Source: Anaeramoeba ignava (Eukaryota > Metamonada > Anaeramoebidae). Taken from it: DNA of 64,000 nucleotides. The stretch covers positions 62,001 to 126,000 of the forward strand of contig JAPDFW010000094.1 in NCBI GenBank assembly GCA_028826165.1, given 5' to 3'. The position numbers and the translations under genes are program-made. Below are positions 10,571 through 20,854 of this stretch, piece after piece; position 1 is the stretch's first letter, and each line of letters begins with the position of its first letter. The notes under the pieces are model-generated. The model saw nothing but the letters and a program-made list of their open reading frames with translations. It did no database searches and had not been told where the DNA came from.

Positions 10571-11781
10571 ATGTTAGGTCCATTTATTTTTTCAAAAATT
10601 TCAGAAGTAATGAAACCAAAAGAAAAAAAACCAACAAGTTTTGAAATTGAAAAAAAACCAACTGAAGAAGAAAATCAACCAAAACAGTTAAAAAATCAAC
10701 CAAATTTTTATTCCGATCCAAATATTCATTCACATTTAAATCCAAAAGAAAAATTTAATGGAAAATCAAATGGAAATTCTGAGAATTTTTATATAACTTT
10801 CCCAATGAGGAAAACAATTCTCAAGAACATGATTATCAACAAGATCCCGAACATCTACAAAGATTTATGAAGACACATTCACTTTCATTTACAGAAAACA
10901 CTTACGAATTTCAATTTATGAAAAAATTACAATTTCAAAAAGAATTAAAAAAAGAAGAAAGCATTCAATCAGGGTTTATTGACCCATCAAAAATAGAAGA
11001 ACAAGCACAGCGACCAATTAAGCTTTTTAAGAATATTCGCGAGAGAGAAAACATTGATAATCAAGCTAATCTTTTCTCTATTATAAACACTGTTGAACAT
11101 TTAGAAAAAGCGCTCTCAAGCGATGCAATTACATCCGAGCAATACACAATGGCTTGCTCCAGATTGATAACCCAGTTTAAAACTGCCCTTACTGTGCTTT
11201 CTTTTTCTCACAAAGACGTTCTTGATTTCTTGAAATATTACAATGTATTATTCATTCATGTTCTTGTTGCTTTTGTTTTCTTGATTGCTTATTTTTTATT
11301 TTCGTTTTTTCTGTTTTTAAGGTTAAATTTCCTTCTGCTACTCATACTTTGATTGAAATTGGTCTTCCTTCTACCATTGAATATGCAAGATCTTCTGAAA
11401 AGGAAAACAATTCTGGTCATATTGCGGAATGTGTGGCCTTTTTTATAACTGCAATGGATAGGTTAATAAAAATTTCAATTTAAAAATTCTAATCCAAAAA
11501 ATTCTAATTTAAAAAAATTTAATTTAAAAATTTTTAGTATAAAATTAAATATGATTGCTGCCGACCAAATTGCTCCAAATTTAAGTGAAATTTATACTGC
11601 TCTTTCAAAAATTTCAAGTCTTCCTGATAATTTTATTGCAAAAGAAAAAACTAAAGAATGGATTTCAACTTTAAATCCAATGAAAGCTCATGAAGAACTT
11701 TCTCCTGATCAAGCAAGACAATTATTATATGATCTTGAATCTTCTTATAGTGCTTTAATGGAATTTTTAAAGAAGAAATGA
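10571..11781 (+). CDS. VPS28: VPS28, ESCRT-I subunit, with N-terminal extension and one frame break
   Basis: VPS28 is the ESCRT-I subunit that links ESCRT-I to ESCRT-II and serves multivesicular body sorting. Exons are 10571-11244, 11322-11461 and 11538-11781. The core shows LFKNIRERENIDNQANLF, then YTMACSRLITQFK, then GHIAECVAFFITAMD, and the C-terminal four-helix domain with MIAADQIAPNLSEIYTAL and ends RQLLYDLESSYSALMEFL, all in VPS28 order. About 130 extra Lys/Glu/Pro/Asn-rich residues precede the core. Within this extension the frame changes at a five-T run (10786-10790). One base appears missing, because downstream the other frame is open (PNEENNSQEHDYQQDPEHLQ) and leads directly into the core. 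If the extension is not translated, the Met at 10867 would start a near-normal-length protein. Confidence 0.9.
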
Positions 11782-11887
11782 AATTTTATTTTTACTTTTT
11801 GATTTTCTTTTTTTTCAACTATTCAAATGAAAGTTAAAAATTATTATTATTATTTTTTTGCTAGTTCAAATTTATTTGCTTTTTTTT

Positions 11888-14800
11888 TTAAATTTTAATT
11901 TGAAATAATTCTGAAAGAAGTTTTCTTGAATTTAAAACTGCAAAATGTGAATTAACTTTTTCTGATATTGAAGTAAAAATTGGAATTTGAATTGGATCAG
12001 AATTTAGAAATTCATTTTGAATATAAATTTTTGAACATTGAACAAGAAGAAGCCAAACACAATCTGGATCAATAGAATTCATTAATTGAACAATTTTGGA
12101 AAAATGATGATAAAGTTGAGATCGATTTGGAAGATTTAAATAAACAGAAATCATTTCAAAAAAAATAAAAACATAATTAGCTAAATTTTCTTGTTGAAAT
12201 TCAAATAAATGCTCAATAAATTCAAGAATTTTTTGTTGAATTCGATAACTAGAAGTATTTTGTTGGAAAGAAGTTTCTTCTCTTTTTTGAAGTGTTGAGT
12301 TTTCTCGATTAATTATTAAATTGAATTGAGGAAAAAGATCCTTTTCAAATCTTGTTTGAACAAAATCAGCAGAACCATTAAAAAATTCTAGAAAAACATC
12401 TAAAATGTATTGAGAAAGAATATTGTCATAATCTTTAAATCTTGAAATTAAAGGTTCCCAAAGTTTATTAATTAATGGGAGTAAAACATCTTCTGAATGA
12501 AATAATTTTTTGATTCCCGTTTTGATAATTTTTAATACTAAAACTTTATCTGAAAGGTTTGGAGTTGAAATGAAGTGTTGAATTTTGATTAATATTTTAT
12601 TTATAATTGCGATACTTTTTTCATTTGAATTTTCTTTTTGATCTTTTTGATTTTTTTGGAATACTGATTTAAGTTGACCTGGATTATTTGGAATTGAAAG
12701 ATTTTCATTTTCATTTTCATTTTCATTTTCATTTAAATTTTCATTTTGTTTTAAATTTTGATCAACTTGAATACTTTCAACAATTACTAATAAAATTTTA
12801 TGAAAAGCTTGTGAATATTCTTCATGATAATAATCAAGTCCTTGAAAAACTGAATCAATTGTATCATCAATAATTTCAGTTGAAATTGCGCCAGTTGTTT
12901 TTAAAACTCCTTTAAGAACTTGTGGTGTTTGTGGATGAAGATCTAAGAATTTCATATTATTGTTGATAATATCTACAAGATATAAAATATGATTTGAAAA
13001 TAAATCTTGAATATTTGAAAATGAAGAAGCTTGGCAAATTTGTTTTAATGCTTTTTCTGCTGTATAACTAACTAAAATATTTGTTGATCCATATTTTTCT
13101 AAAATTTGGAAAAGACACATTTCAATTAGATTTAATTCTATTGCTTTTTTTTGTAATATTTCAAAAAATTGTGCAATTCCTTCTAAAACTAAAGTTACAA
13201 TTATTCCATTTTCAACATAAGATTCTGTCCAAATGTTTTGATTTTGATTTTCATTTTCATTTTCATTTTCATTTTCATTTTCATTTAAATTTTCATTTAA
13301 ATTTTCAAATTGATTTGGTTTAACTAATGCATCATTAATATCACAAATTAAATGATCCCAAAAATCATGTTCAAAATAATCATTAAAAATCATTTGGATA
13401 TAATTAGTTAATAATTTTTCATCTTTTAAAGGAAAAGAAGCTTTTTGTTGTTTTTTTTTTTGAAAATTTAAATTAAATTTTAAATTATTTATAAATTAAT
13501 TTTTGAATTTAATTATTTACAGTATCCTTTAATAATTTCATTCAAAATCTAAAATTGATTGTTTAAGTGTATTTTTTTCTTCTAAATTTCTAACTGGTGT
13601 AATAAAATAATCAATCAAATTTGATAAATTTCTACAATATCCCAATTTTTGACAAATTAACTGAATAATCTTGAAAATTTCCAAATCATAAAAATGAAGA
13701 AATCTTTTATTTTCTCTTTCGGGATCAATAATTTTAGGTTCTTTTGTATCAAATTCAAGTGCCATAAATAAAACCAAACCGAATGAATCAAGAATTTTGG
13801 AATTAATATAAAAATCATTATTATTTGTAAGACAATCAACATATCCCAAGAGAAGTTTAAATTGGAATAATTTTAAATCATCTTTTGGTTGATGAATAAT
13901 ATTTGGAAGAATTTCTATTAAATCTGTTAAATTAGAAATGAGGATATCTTGTTTCATTTCAAAAGATGAAATGAATTCTCTACATTTTTGTGAAACTTGT
14001 GGGAATTCATCATATAAATGTGCAATGAAAACATTATATAGAATTGGAATTAAAAAAGTAGCTTTTTCTATTATTTTTGGGTTTTTGATAATATTGTAAG
14101 CTGATTCAAGAACCTGAATTCTTGTTTTCCAATGAGGGAATTGTCTATTGAATATTTTTTCTGAGATATTTTTGAGTCTTTTTGAAGTTTCCGAAAGCCA
14201 AGATGAATTTCTAGAAATAATTAATTTTTGATTTTGAATTTGATTTTGATTTTGAATTTGAATTTGAATAATATTTTCATTTTCATTTTGAATTTGATTT
14301 TGAATAATATTTTGATTTTGAATAATATTTTTATTTTTATTTTGAATAATATTTTCATTTTCATTTTGAATAATATTTTCATTTTCATTTTGAATTTGAT
14401 TTTGATTTTGATTTTGATTTTTGATTTTGATTTTGAATAATATTTTCATTTTGAATAATATTTTCATTTTCATTTTGAATAATATTTTCATTTTCATTTT
14501 GAATAATATTTTCATTTTGATTTTGATTTTGATTTTGATTTTGATTTTGATTTTGATTTTGATTTTGATTAATATTTTCATTTTCATTTTCAATTTGATT
14601 TTGAATAATATTTTGATTTTGAATAATATTTTGATTTTGAATAATATTTTCATTTTGAATAATATTTTCATTTTCATTTTGAATAATATTTTGATTTTGA
14701 TTTTGAATTTGATTTTTATTTTGAATAATATTTTCATTTTGATTTTGAATAATATTTTCATTTTCAATTTGAATATTTTGATTGAAATCATTAAAATTTT

Positions 14801-15626
14801 CTAAATTATTAAAATTATTTGAATTATTAAAATTATTTGAATTATTAAAATTATTTGAATTGTTAAAATTATTTGAATTATTTGAATTTTCGGTTAATGA
14901 TTCAATTCCACTAAAAACACAAATTAATAATGTAGAAAAAGTTTCTAAAGCTGCAGAAATAACTTGATTCCCTTGACGAAAATTATCATATGAAATGACT
15001 TGATGTAATGCTAATGTTATTCCTGGAAGAAAATAAGCCCAAACATCCCCAAAAAAAATTAATCTAATAAGTTTTGAGAGAATATTGCAAGTTATAATTT
15101 TTAATTTCTTCAATTTTTCATTTTTCAAAATTTCTAATAAAAGATAAACAATATAACCAAGTAATTTCATTTGATCTTCAACTTGAAAAATTTCAAATTC
15201 TTTAATATCATTTTGTGAACAATTTTCTAATAAACTTTGAAAGGAAATCAAAGCAAATAATTTTGTGTTTTCAATCCATCTTTTTTTTGATAAAAAATTT
15301 GCAAATTTATGGAATTGAGTAATTAAAGTTGGATAAATTGAAATTGAAGAAGTTTTTTGATAAATAATATTAATGATTTGTAATGATTTATCAATAATTT
15401 CTGTTGGAATTAATTTATTTTCAGAATCCAAATCATTTAAAGCAATCCAAAGAGGAAATACAAGATAATTAAAAGATTTTAACATTGTAAATGAAGAAAT
15501 ATTTGAATTTAAAATGATATTATAAAGTTGATTAAAATGTTGAATATTTAAAGTTGAATCAAAACTATTAACAATAGAAACACAAATTGGTTTAATTTTT
15601 TTAAAGAAATCAAGAGGAGAATCCAT
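11888..15626 (-). CDS. TTI1: TTI1, HEAT-repeat subunit of the TELO2-TTI1-TTI2 complex
   Basis: TTI1 is an alpha-solenoid co-chaperone that stabilises PIKK kinases (mTOR, ATM, ATR, SMG1) with TELO2 and TTI2. From Met at 15626 the protein shows the TTI1 signature WAYFLPGITLALHQVIS and QVISAALETFSTLL. Then comes a long Asn/Gln/Glu insertion (about 14220-14890), then SWLSETSKRLKNISEKIF, HWKTRIQVLESAY and FKLLLGYVDCL. The last exon is 11888-13440 after an 80-bp intron (13441-13520). Two frame breaks occur: one extra base in a five-T run at 14418-14422 inside the Asn/Gln tract, and one near 13544-13547. The second may instead be a 46-nt GT-AG intron at 13549-13594, but that would be shorter than any other intron here. 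Corrected length is about 1218 residues, near the human 1089 plus the insertion. Confidence 0.85.
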
Positions 15627-15730
15627 TTTATTATCAAAAACGAAAAAAAATGAAAAAAATGAAAAAAAATTTATTTTTAATTTTTAAAAAAATTATTTTT
15701 TAATTTTCATTTTTTTTTTAATTTTAAAAA
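15627..15730. promoter_or_regulatory. 104-bp divergent spacer, TTI1 / RlaP-like
   Basis: The spacer separates two divergent start codons. Sense-strand TTTTTTTCATTTTTTTTCG lies about 10-40 bp upstream of TTI1, and TTTTCATTTTTTTTTTAATT lies directly upstream of the RlaP-like gene. It is a candidate shared promoter. Confidence 0.5.
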
Positions 15731-17567
15731 ATGGAAGATAAAATAGATCCAAAAATAAAAGAAAGAATCCAAAGTATTTTCAATAAAATTGAGAAAGAGC
15801 ATGATGTTACAGTGATTTTTGCAGTTGAATGTGGAAGTCGAGGATGGGGATTTGATAGTCCAGAAAGTGATTACGATGTGAAATTTGTTTATGTTCATAA
15901 TTCGTTAAGTTGGTACATTTCAATTAGCTCAACCAAAAAAGACTCAATTTCATATGAATCCGAAGATCGGCTCATGGATTTCGAAGGATGGGATATCCGC
16001 AAAGCTCTCAATTTATTGAGTAATTCAAACCCTTCTATTATTGAATGGATTCTAACTGATTATACTTATATTGATAAATTTCAGTTTCAATCAAATTGTC
16101 GTCAAATTATTCTCAAAATGAAAAGTACTATTCCTTTGATTTGGCATTATTATAGTATGGCTTTGAAAAATCAAAAGGAATTTTTGATTTCTAAAAAAGA
16201 AATTAATGTTAAAAATTATTTGAATATTATTCGACCTATTGTAAGTATTTTTTTAAATGAAATTAAATATAAAATTATAATTAAAATTGAAATCAAAATT
16301 AAAATTTAAAATTAAAATTAAAATTAAAATTAAAATTAAAATTTAAAATTAAAATTAAAATTAACCAAAATTAAAATTAAAATTAAAAATTAAAATTAAA
16401 ATTAAAATTAAAATTAAAATTAAAATTAAAATTAAAATTAAAATTAAAATTAAAATTGAAATCAAAATTAAAATTAAAATTAATATTAAAATTAAATTTA
16501 AAATTAAAATTAAAATTAAAATTAAAATTAAAATTAAAATTAAAATTAAAAAATTTAATAAATTTTAAAATTAAAATTTAAAATTCAAAATTAAAATTCA
16601 AAATTAAAATTAAAATTAAAATTAAAATTAAAATTAAAATTAAAATTAAAATTAAAATTAAAATTAAAAATTAAAATTAAAATTAAAATTAAAATTAAAA
16701 TTAAAATTAAAATTAAAATTAAAATTAAAATTAAAATTAAAATTAAAACTAAAATTGAAATTAAAATTAAAATTAAAACTAAAATTCATTTATAAAATTA
16801 AAATCAAAATTAAAATTAAAACTAAAATTCATTTATAAAATTAAAATCAAAATTAAAATTCATTTATAAAATTGTTTTAGACACATTTATTATGGTTTCT
16901 AAGTCATGATTCTTGCGTTTATCCACTTCAATACACATCCTTACTTTCAGAAGTACCATCAATACCTGAAGAATTAAAAAAATCTATTGAAGAATTAATA
17001 AAAATCAAGAAAACAAAAGGAAAAACAAATATTGAACCAATAATAATTATTGACGAATGGATTAACAAAAGTTTAAGAACTTGGGAACAAAAATCACAAT
17101 CAGAAGAAGCAACAACAAAGCAATCATGCGCAGGATCATTTCAAAGATTACTTAGACAAAAAGGATTAAGAGATTGTTTGACATTTCTTTGGCTTTTTCA
17201 AAATGAAGAAATTTTATCAAATGTTCCTTATAAATTGGAATCAATACTTGAAGGCATTAAAGAAATTGATCCCCAAATTCTTAATCAAATTAAAGATTTG
17301 ATTTCTCAAGGAAAAGGTGAAGATCCTCAAGATATTCCAAATTTAAGTCCGTTACATAAATGGATTCTTTCTATTATTAATCAATATAAAGAAACTATTA
17401 ATCAATTTAATAAAGATATTCGTACTCAAAGAAAAGATCGTAAATCAAAAGAAAAGGAAAAATCTGCTTTGTCTCTTAATCTTTTTGATGATATTTTGTT
17501 TGATATTGTCAAATTGATTGATGATAAAAAGAATTTAGAAACTAAATCAAATCAAGACCAAAACTAA
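15731..17567 (+). CDS. RlaP/YcgL-type predicted nucleotidyltransferase
   Basis: Two exons, 15731-16240 and 16881-17567, join at phase 0 to 398 residues. The N-terminal part carries the minimal nucleotidyltransferase signature AVECGSRGWGFDSPESDYDVKF, where GSRGWG...SDYDV holds the glycine-rich loop and two metal-binding aspartates. It continues with VYVHNSLSWYISI, typical of the bacterial and phage DNA polymerase beta-like family linked to RNA repair (RlaP, COG3541/PF10127). The conserved DFEGWDIRKALNLL and SNPSIIEWI are present. The second exon is helical (LRTWEQKSQSEEA, SFQRLLRQKGLRDC) and ends in a Lys-rich tail. The exact substrate is unknown. The family is mostly bacterial, so ancient transfer is plausible, but the gene now has a repeat-rich intron and host base composition. 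Confidence 0.83.
16241..16880 (+). repeat. Intron of ATTAAA/AAATTA repeats in the RlaP-like gene
   Basis: A 640-bp intron starts GTAAGT and ends GTTTTAG. It is made of AAAATT hexamers with a few AAATTCATTTATAAAATT inserts near the 3' end. No other feature is seen. Confidence 0.9.
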
Positions 17568-18330
17568 ATCAAAATTCATTTAAAATTCATTTAAAATTCA
17601 ATATCAAATTAAAATTCAATATCAAATTAAAATTCATTTTAAAATTCATTTTAAAATTCAAATTAAACATCAAATTCAAATATCAAATTAAACATCAAAT
17701 TAAATATCAAATTTAAATATCAAATTAAATATCAAATTAAATATCAAATTCAATATCAAATTCAATATCAAATTAAATATCAAATTAAATATCAAATTAA
17801 ATATCAAATTAAATATCAAATTAAATATCAAATTCAAATTAAATATCAAATTAAATATCAAATTCAATATCAAATTAAATATCAAATTAAATATCAAATT
17901 AAATATCAAATTCAAATTAAATATCAAATTAAATATCAAATTCAAATTAAATATCAAATTAAATATCAAATTCAAATATCAAATTCAATATCAAATTCAA
18001 ATTAAATATCAAATTAAATATCAAATTAAACATCAAATTCAAATATCAAATTCATTTAAAATTCAATATCAAATTCAAATCAAATTAAATATGAAATTCA
18101 TTTAAAATTCAATATCAAATTCATTTAAAATTCAATATCAAATTCAAATCAAATTAAATATCAAGTTCAATATCAAATTAAATATCAAATTAAATATCAA
18201 ATTAAATATCAAATTAAATATCAAATTCAAATTAAATATCAAAATCAATATCAATATCAAATTAATATCAAAATTAAATATCAAATTAAATATCAAATTA
18301 AATATCAAATTAAATATCAAATTCATTTCT
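17568..18330. repeat. Intergenic TTAAATATCAAA repeat tract
   Basis: About 760 bp consists of a degenerate 12-bp unit close to AAATTAAATATC, with TTCAAATATC and TCATTTAAAATTC variants. It lies between the RlaP-like gene and the duplicated zone. Asn-Leu-Ile-Phe reading frames inside it are repeat artefacts. No gene is seen. Confidence 0.85.
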
Positions 18331-20035
18331 TTTTACAAGAATTAATAAAAGATTTAATTACTTTTAAACCAAATTAATCTATTCTTATTTTTTGAATTAA
18401 TTTGTCCACTTTTTCTTTTTGTTTTTGTTTTGGAATAAATTGATCTATTCTTATTTTTTGAATTAATTTGTCTACTTTTACTTTTTATTTTTATTTTTAT
18501 TTGGAATAAATTGATCTATTCTTATTTTTTGGATTAATTTGTCTACTTTTTATTTTTATTTTTATTTTTGTTTTTGTTTTTAATTGTTGATAAAATTGAG
18601 AAAGATGACGCAATTTAAAAAAAAATAAAATAAATAAAGAAATGACGTTTATTTTATTGTTTATTTTGTTATTTATTTATTTATTTGGATTTAAAAGAAA
18701 AAATTTTTATTTAAATTTTTTTTTTCATTTTTCAATTTTTTTTTTTAAAAATTATTTCTTTTGAAATTAATTTAAAATCTCTTTTTTTTTTTAGATAAAA
18801 CACACAAAAAACAAGGTTCTGTTCAGTTTGAAAAAGAAGTTCATTTCTCTTCTTTTTAATTAAGTCAAATTAAATTACAAACAAAATTACAAACTAAATT
18901 ACAAATTAAATTAAATTACAAATTAAAATTATAAATAAAAACTTTACAATGACAAATAATTTAAATTTCTTTCAACAAATACCTTTTTCATATCAATCAA
19001 TGCCAAACAATCTAACACAAACAACAAATCAATTACAAATATCAATGCCAAACAATTTAACACAAACAACAAATCAATTTCCAATATCAATGCCAACAAC
19101 TCCAACACAAATCATATTTATTCCAGTTCAATCACAAACAACATCAATGCCAACAACTCCAACAAAATTCAATACAGTTCGATCTCCATTAATGTCAAAC
19201 AATCCAACTCCAATACAAACTACAAATCAAGTTCAATCTCCATTTAAATCAACATCACCAAATTCAATTGGAACAAATACAAATCAATTATCGTTAGAAC
19301 AAATTTATCAAAAATTGGAAGAACATAAAAAATTAGATTCACATTTACTAGAAATAAATCAAGAAATTGAAAAAAAAAACCAAAAAAATTTTAGCAAACC
19401 ATTTCAAAAAAATTTTAGGAAACCAAAGCCTATAAGAAGAGATACACGTAATAAAACTTATTTTGGACCAAATGCTCGAAATCGAAAAGGATATTTTTCA
19501 GATAGAAAACCAAATTCTCGTCGCAATTATTCTTTAGGAAGACATGTTTGGAAATATCCTCCAAATAAACATCAAAATTTCAACAAAAATTTCAACAAAA
19601 ATTTCCATTCAAATTTCAAAAACAATAATAACAATAATAATTATTATAATAATTTTGTTGATTCTCAAACAAGAAAACCTTTTAATAAAAGATTTAGCAA
19701 TAGAAAAGCATTTAGTGATCATAATCCTTTATCAGATGAATTAAGTCCAATTTCCAATTCATATTCATATTCAAGTTCAAGTTCCGATTCAAATTCAAAT
19801 TCTGATTCAAATTCAAAACAAAATTCAAAACCAAAACAAAATTCAAAATCAAAACAAAATTCAAAACCAAAACAAAATTCAAAACCAAAACAAAATTCAA
19901 ATTCAAAACCAAAACAAAATAAAAAAGAAAATTATTCTCTTACTAAGGATTATCATTCTAATAAAACAATTAATTTAGAAAATCAAGTTTTTCCAAACAA
20001 AACATTTCAAGAATTATTTATCAATCAAACTGAAA
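18331..20035 (+). repeat. Inverted duplication, left copy
   Basis: This segment is repeated in inverted orientation at about 25960-27600. Matching landmarks include TTTACAAGAATTAATA near 18336, CTTTTAAACCAAATTA at 18362, ACACACAAAAAACAAGG at 18801, AGTTTGAAAAAGAAG at 18826 and the coding region from ATG 18949 to about codon 360. Identity is high in the 5' leader and N-terminal coding region and ends at the Asn/Gln tract. Boundaries are by eye. Confidence 0.8.
18360..18600. repeat. Minisatellite of about 80 bp, three copies
   Basis: Three imperfect copies are seen of a unit containing TCTATTCTTATTTTTTGAAT, TAATTTGTCTACTTTTT and TTTGGAATAAATTGA, spaced 75-90 bp apart. A related shorter minisatellite lies at the far end of the inverted duplication (27325-27545). 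Confidence 0.75.
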
Positions 20036-20322
20036 ATCAAAATCAAAATCAAAATCAAAATCAAAACCAAAACCAAAACCAAAACCAAAATCAAAACCAA
20101 AACCAAAAGAAAAAGAAAAGAAATAATCGCAATCGTCATTCAAATCAAAATCATCATTCAAATCAAAATCAAAATCAAAATCAAAATCAAAACCAAAAGA
20201 AAAACCAAAAGAAAAATGATTTCCAAATTTCTCATTTTAGTGATAATGAAAAAAACGTTCCAACAGGCTTTAGTTATACAGATTATTTCAGCCCAAACAC
20301 TCAAACTCATCAAAAGAAATGA
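18949..20322 (+). CDS. Asn/Gln/Ser-rich protein, TLDc-less paralogue of the gene at 25119-26966
   Basis: This is a single-exon protein of 457 residues with no recognised domain. The N-terminus has imperfect repeats of SMPNNLTQTTNQ and SMPTTPTQ (about 17-75). A short amphipathic segment QLSLEQIYQKLEEHKKLDSH follows. Then come a basic Arg/Lys/Asn block (about 145-200), GRHVWKYPPNKHQNFNKNF, Ser/Asp repeats, QNSKPK repeats and long QN tracts, ending NTQTHQKK. The paralogue on the other strand is near-identical over the first 360 codons apart from the basic block, but there the QN tract leads into a TLDc domain. This copy ends without one. It may be a truncated duplicate or a gene for a disordered protein. 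Function is unknown. Confidence 0.7.
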   Translation: MTNNLNFFQQIPFSYQSMPNNLTQTTNQLQISMPNNLTQTTNQFPISMPTTPTQIIFIPVQSQTTSMPTTPTKFNTVRSPLMSNNPTPIQTTNQVQSPFKSTSPNSIGTNTNQLSLEQIYQKLEEHKKLDSHLLEINQEIEKKNQKNFSKPFQKNFRKPKPIRRDTRNKTYFGPNARNRKGYFSDRKPNSRRNYSLGRHVWKYPPNKHQNFNKNFNKNFHSNFKNNNNNNNYYNNFVDSQTRKPFNKRFSNRKAFSDHNPLSDELSPISNSYSYSSSSSDSNSNSDSNSKQNSKPKQNSKSKQNSKPKQNSKPKQNSNSKPKQNKKENYSLTKDYHSNKTINLENQVFPNKTFQELFINQTENQNQNQNQNQNQNQNQNQNQNQNQKKKKRNNRNRHSNQNHHSNQNQNQNQNQNQKKNQKKNDFQISHFSDNEKNVPTGFSYTDYFSPNTQTHQKK

Positions 20323-20854
20323 ACCAAGTTTATCTTGGATTTCATTTTAATTTTTTTTCGAGTCAAATTTCAATTTCCAATTCAATTTCCAATTCAATTT
20401 CCAATTCAAATTCAAATTCAAATTCAAATTCAAATCAAAATCATTTTGATTCAGAAAATTGATAATTTTTTCACTGGTTTATTTCTCATTCCTTTTTAAT
20501 TTACAACAAAGAAAAAAAAAACTTATTTTCTTTATTCTTTATATTTGTTCTTTATTATTTGTTCTTATTGTTTTTATATTTGAATCAATTTTATTTCAAA
20601 TTTTTTTTTTAGATTCAAAACATTCAAAACAAAAAAGAAACAAAGAAACAAAGAAACAAAGAAACAAGTTGTAAAAAGAAAAGGAAGAAAAAAGAATTAA
20701 TTTTTTGTATTAAATTGATTTGATTTGATTTGAATTGAATTGAATTGATTTTTCTTGATTTTTTTTTTCATCAACAACAAAATAATAAAACTCGAAAAAA
20801 AAGGAAAATAATTTTTATTTTTGGATTTTAATTTGATTTGAATTTTAATTTGAA
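20323..20854. other. Intergenic region with low-complexity sequence, no supported gene
   Basis: The interval contains CAATTTCCAATT and AAATTC repeats (20365-20440), a Phe/Leu-rich 71-codon frame at 20459-20674 and AAAGAAACA repeats (20630-20665). The short frame has no family resemblance and its hydrophobicity follows from T-runs. It could be remnant 3' sequence of the gene at 18949. Confidence 0.5.

Noticed and set aside
10867-11352. VPS28 fragment ending in a hydrophobic tail
   Set aside because: The hydrophobic tail is translation of intron 11245-11321; splicing gives the conserved continuation.
17700-18326. Asn-Leu-Ile-Phe minus-strand frames
   Set aside because: They are products of the TTAAATATC intergenic repeat, with no start context or homology.
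17580-18330. Possible CRISPR-like array
   Set aside because: There are no distinct spacers; units are contiguous degenerate 12-mers, and the genome is eukaryotic.
20459-20674. Possible 71-residue hydrophobic membrane protein
   Set aside because: Hydrophobicity follows from T-runs; there is no promoter tract, no paralogous copy and no motif.
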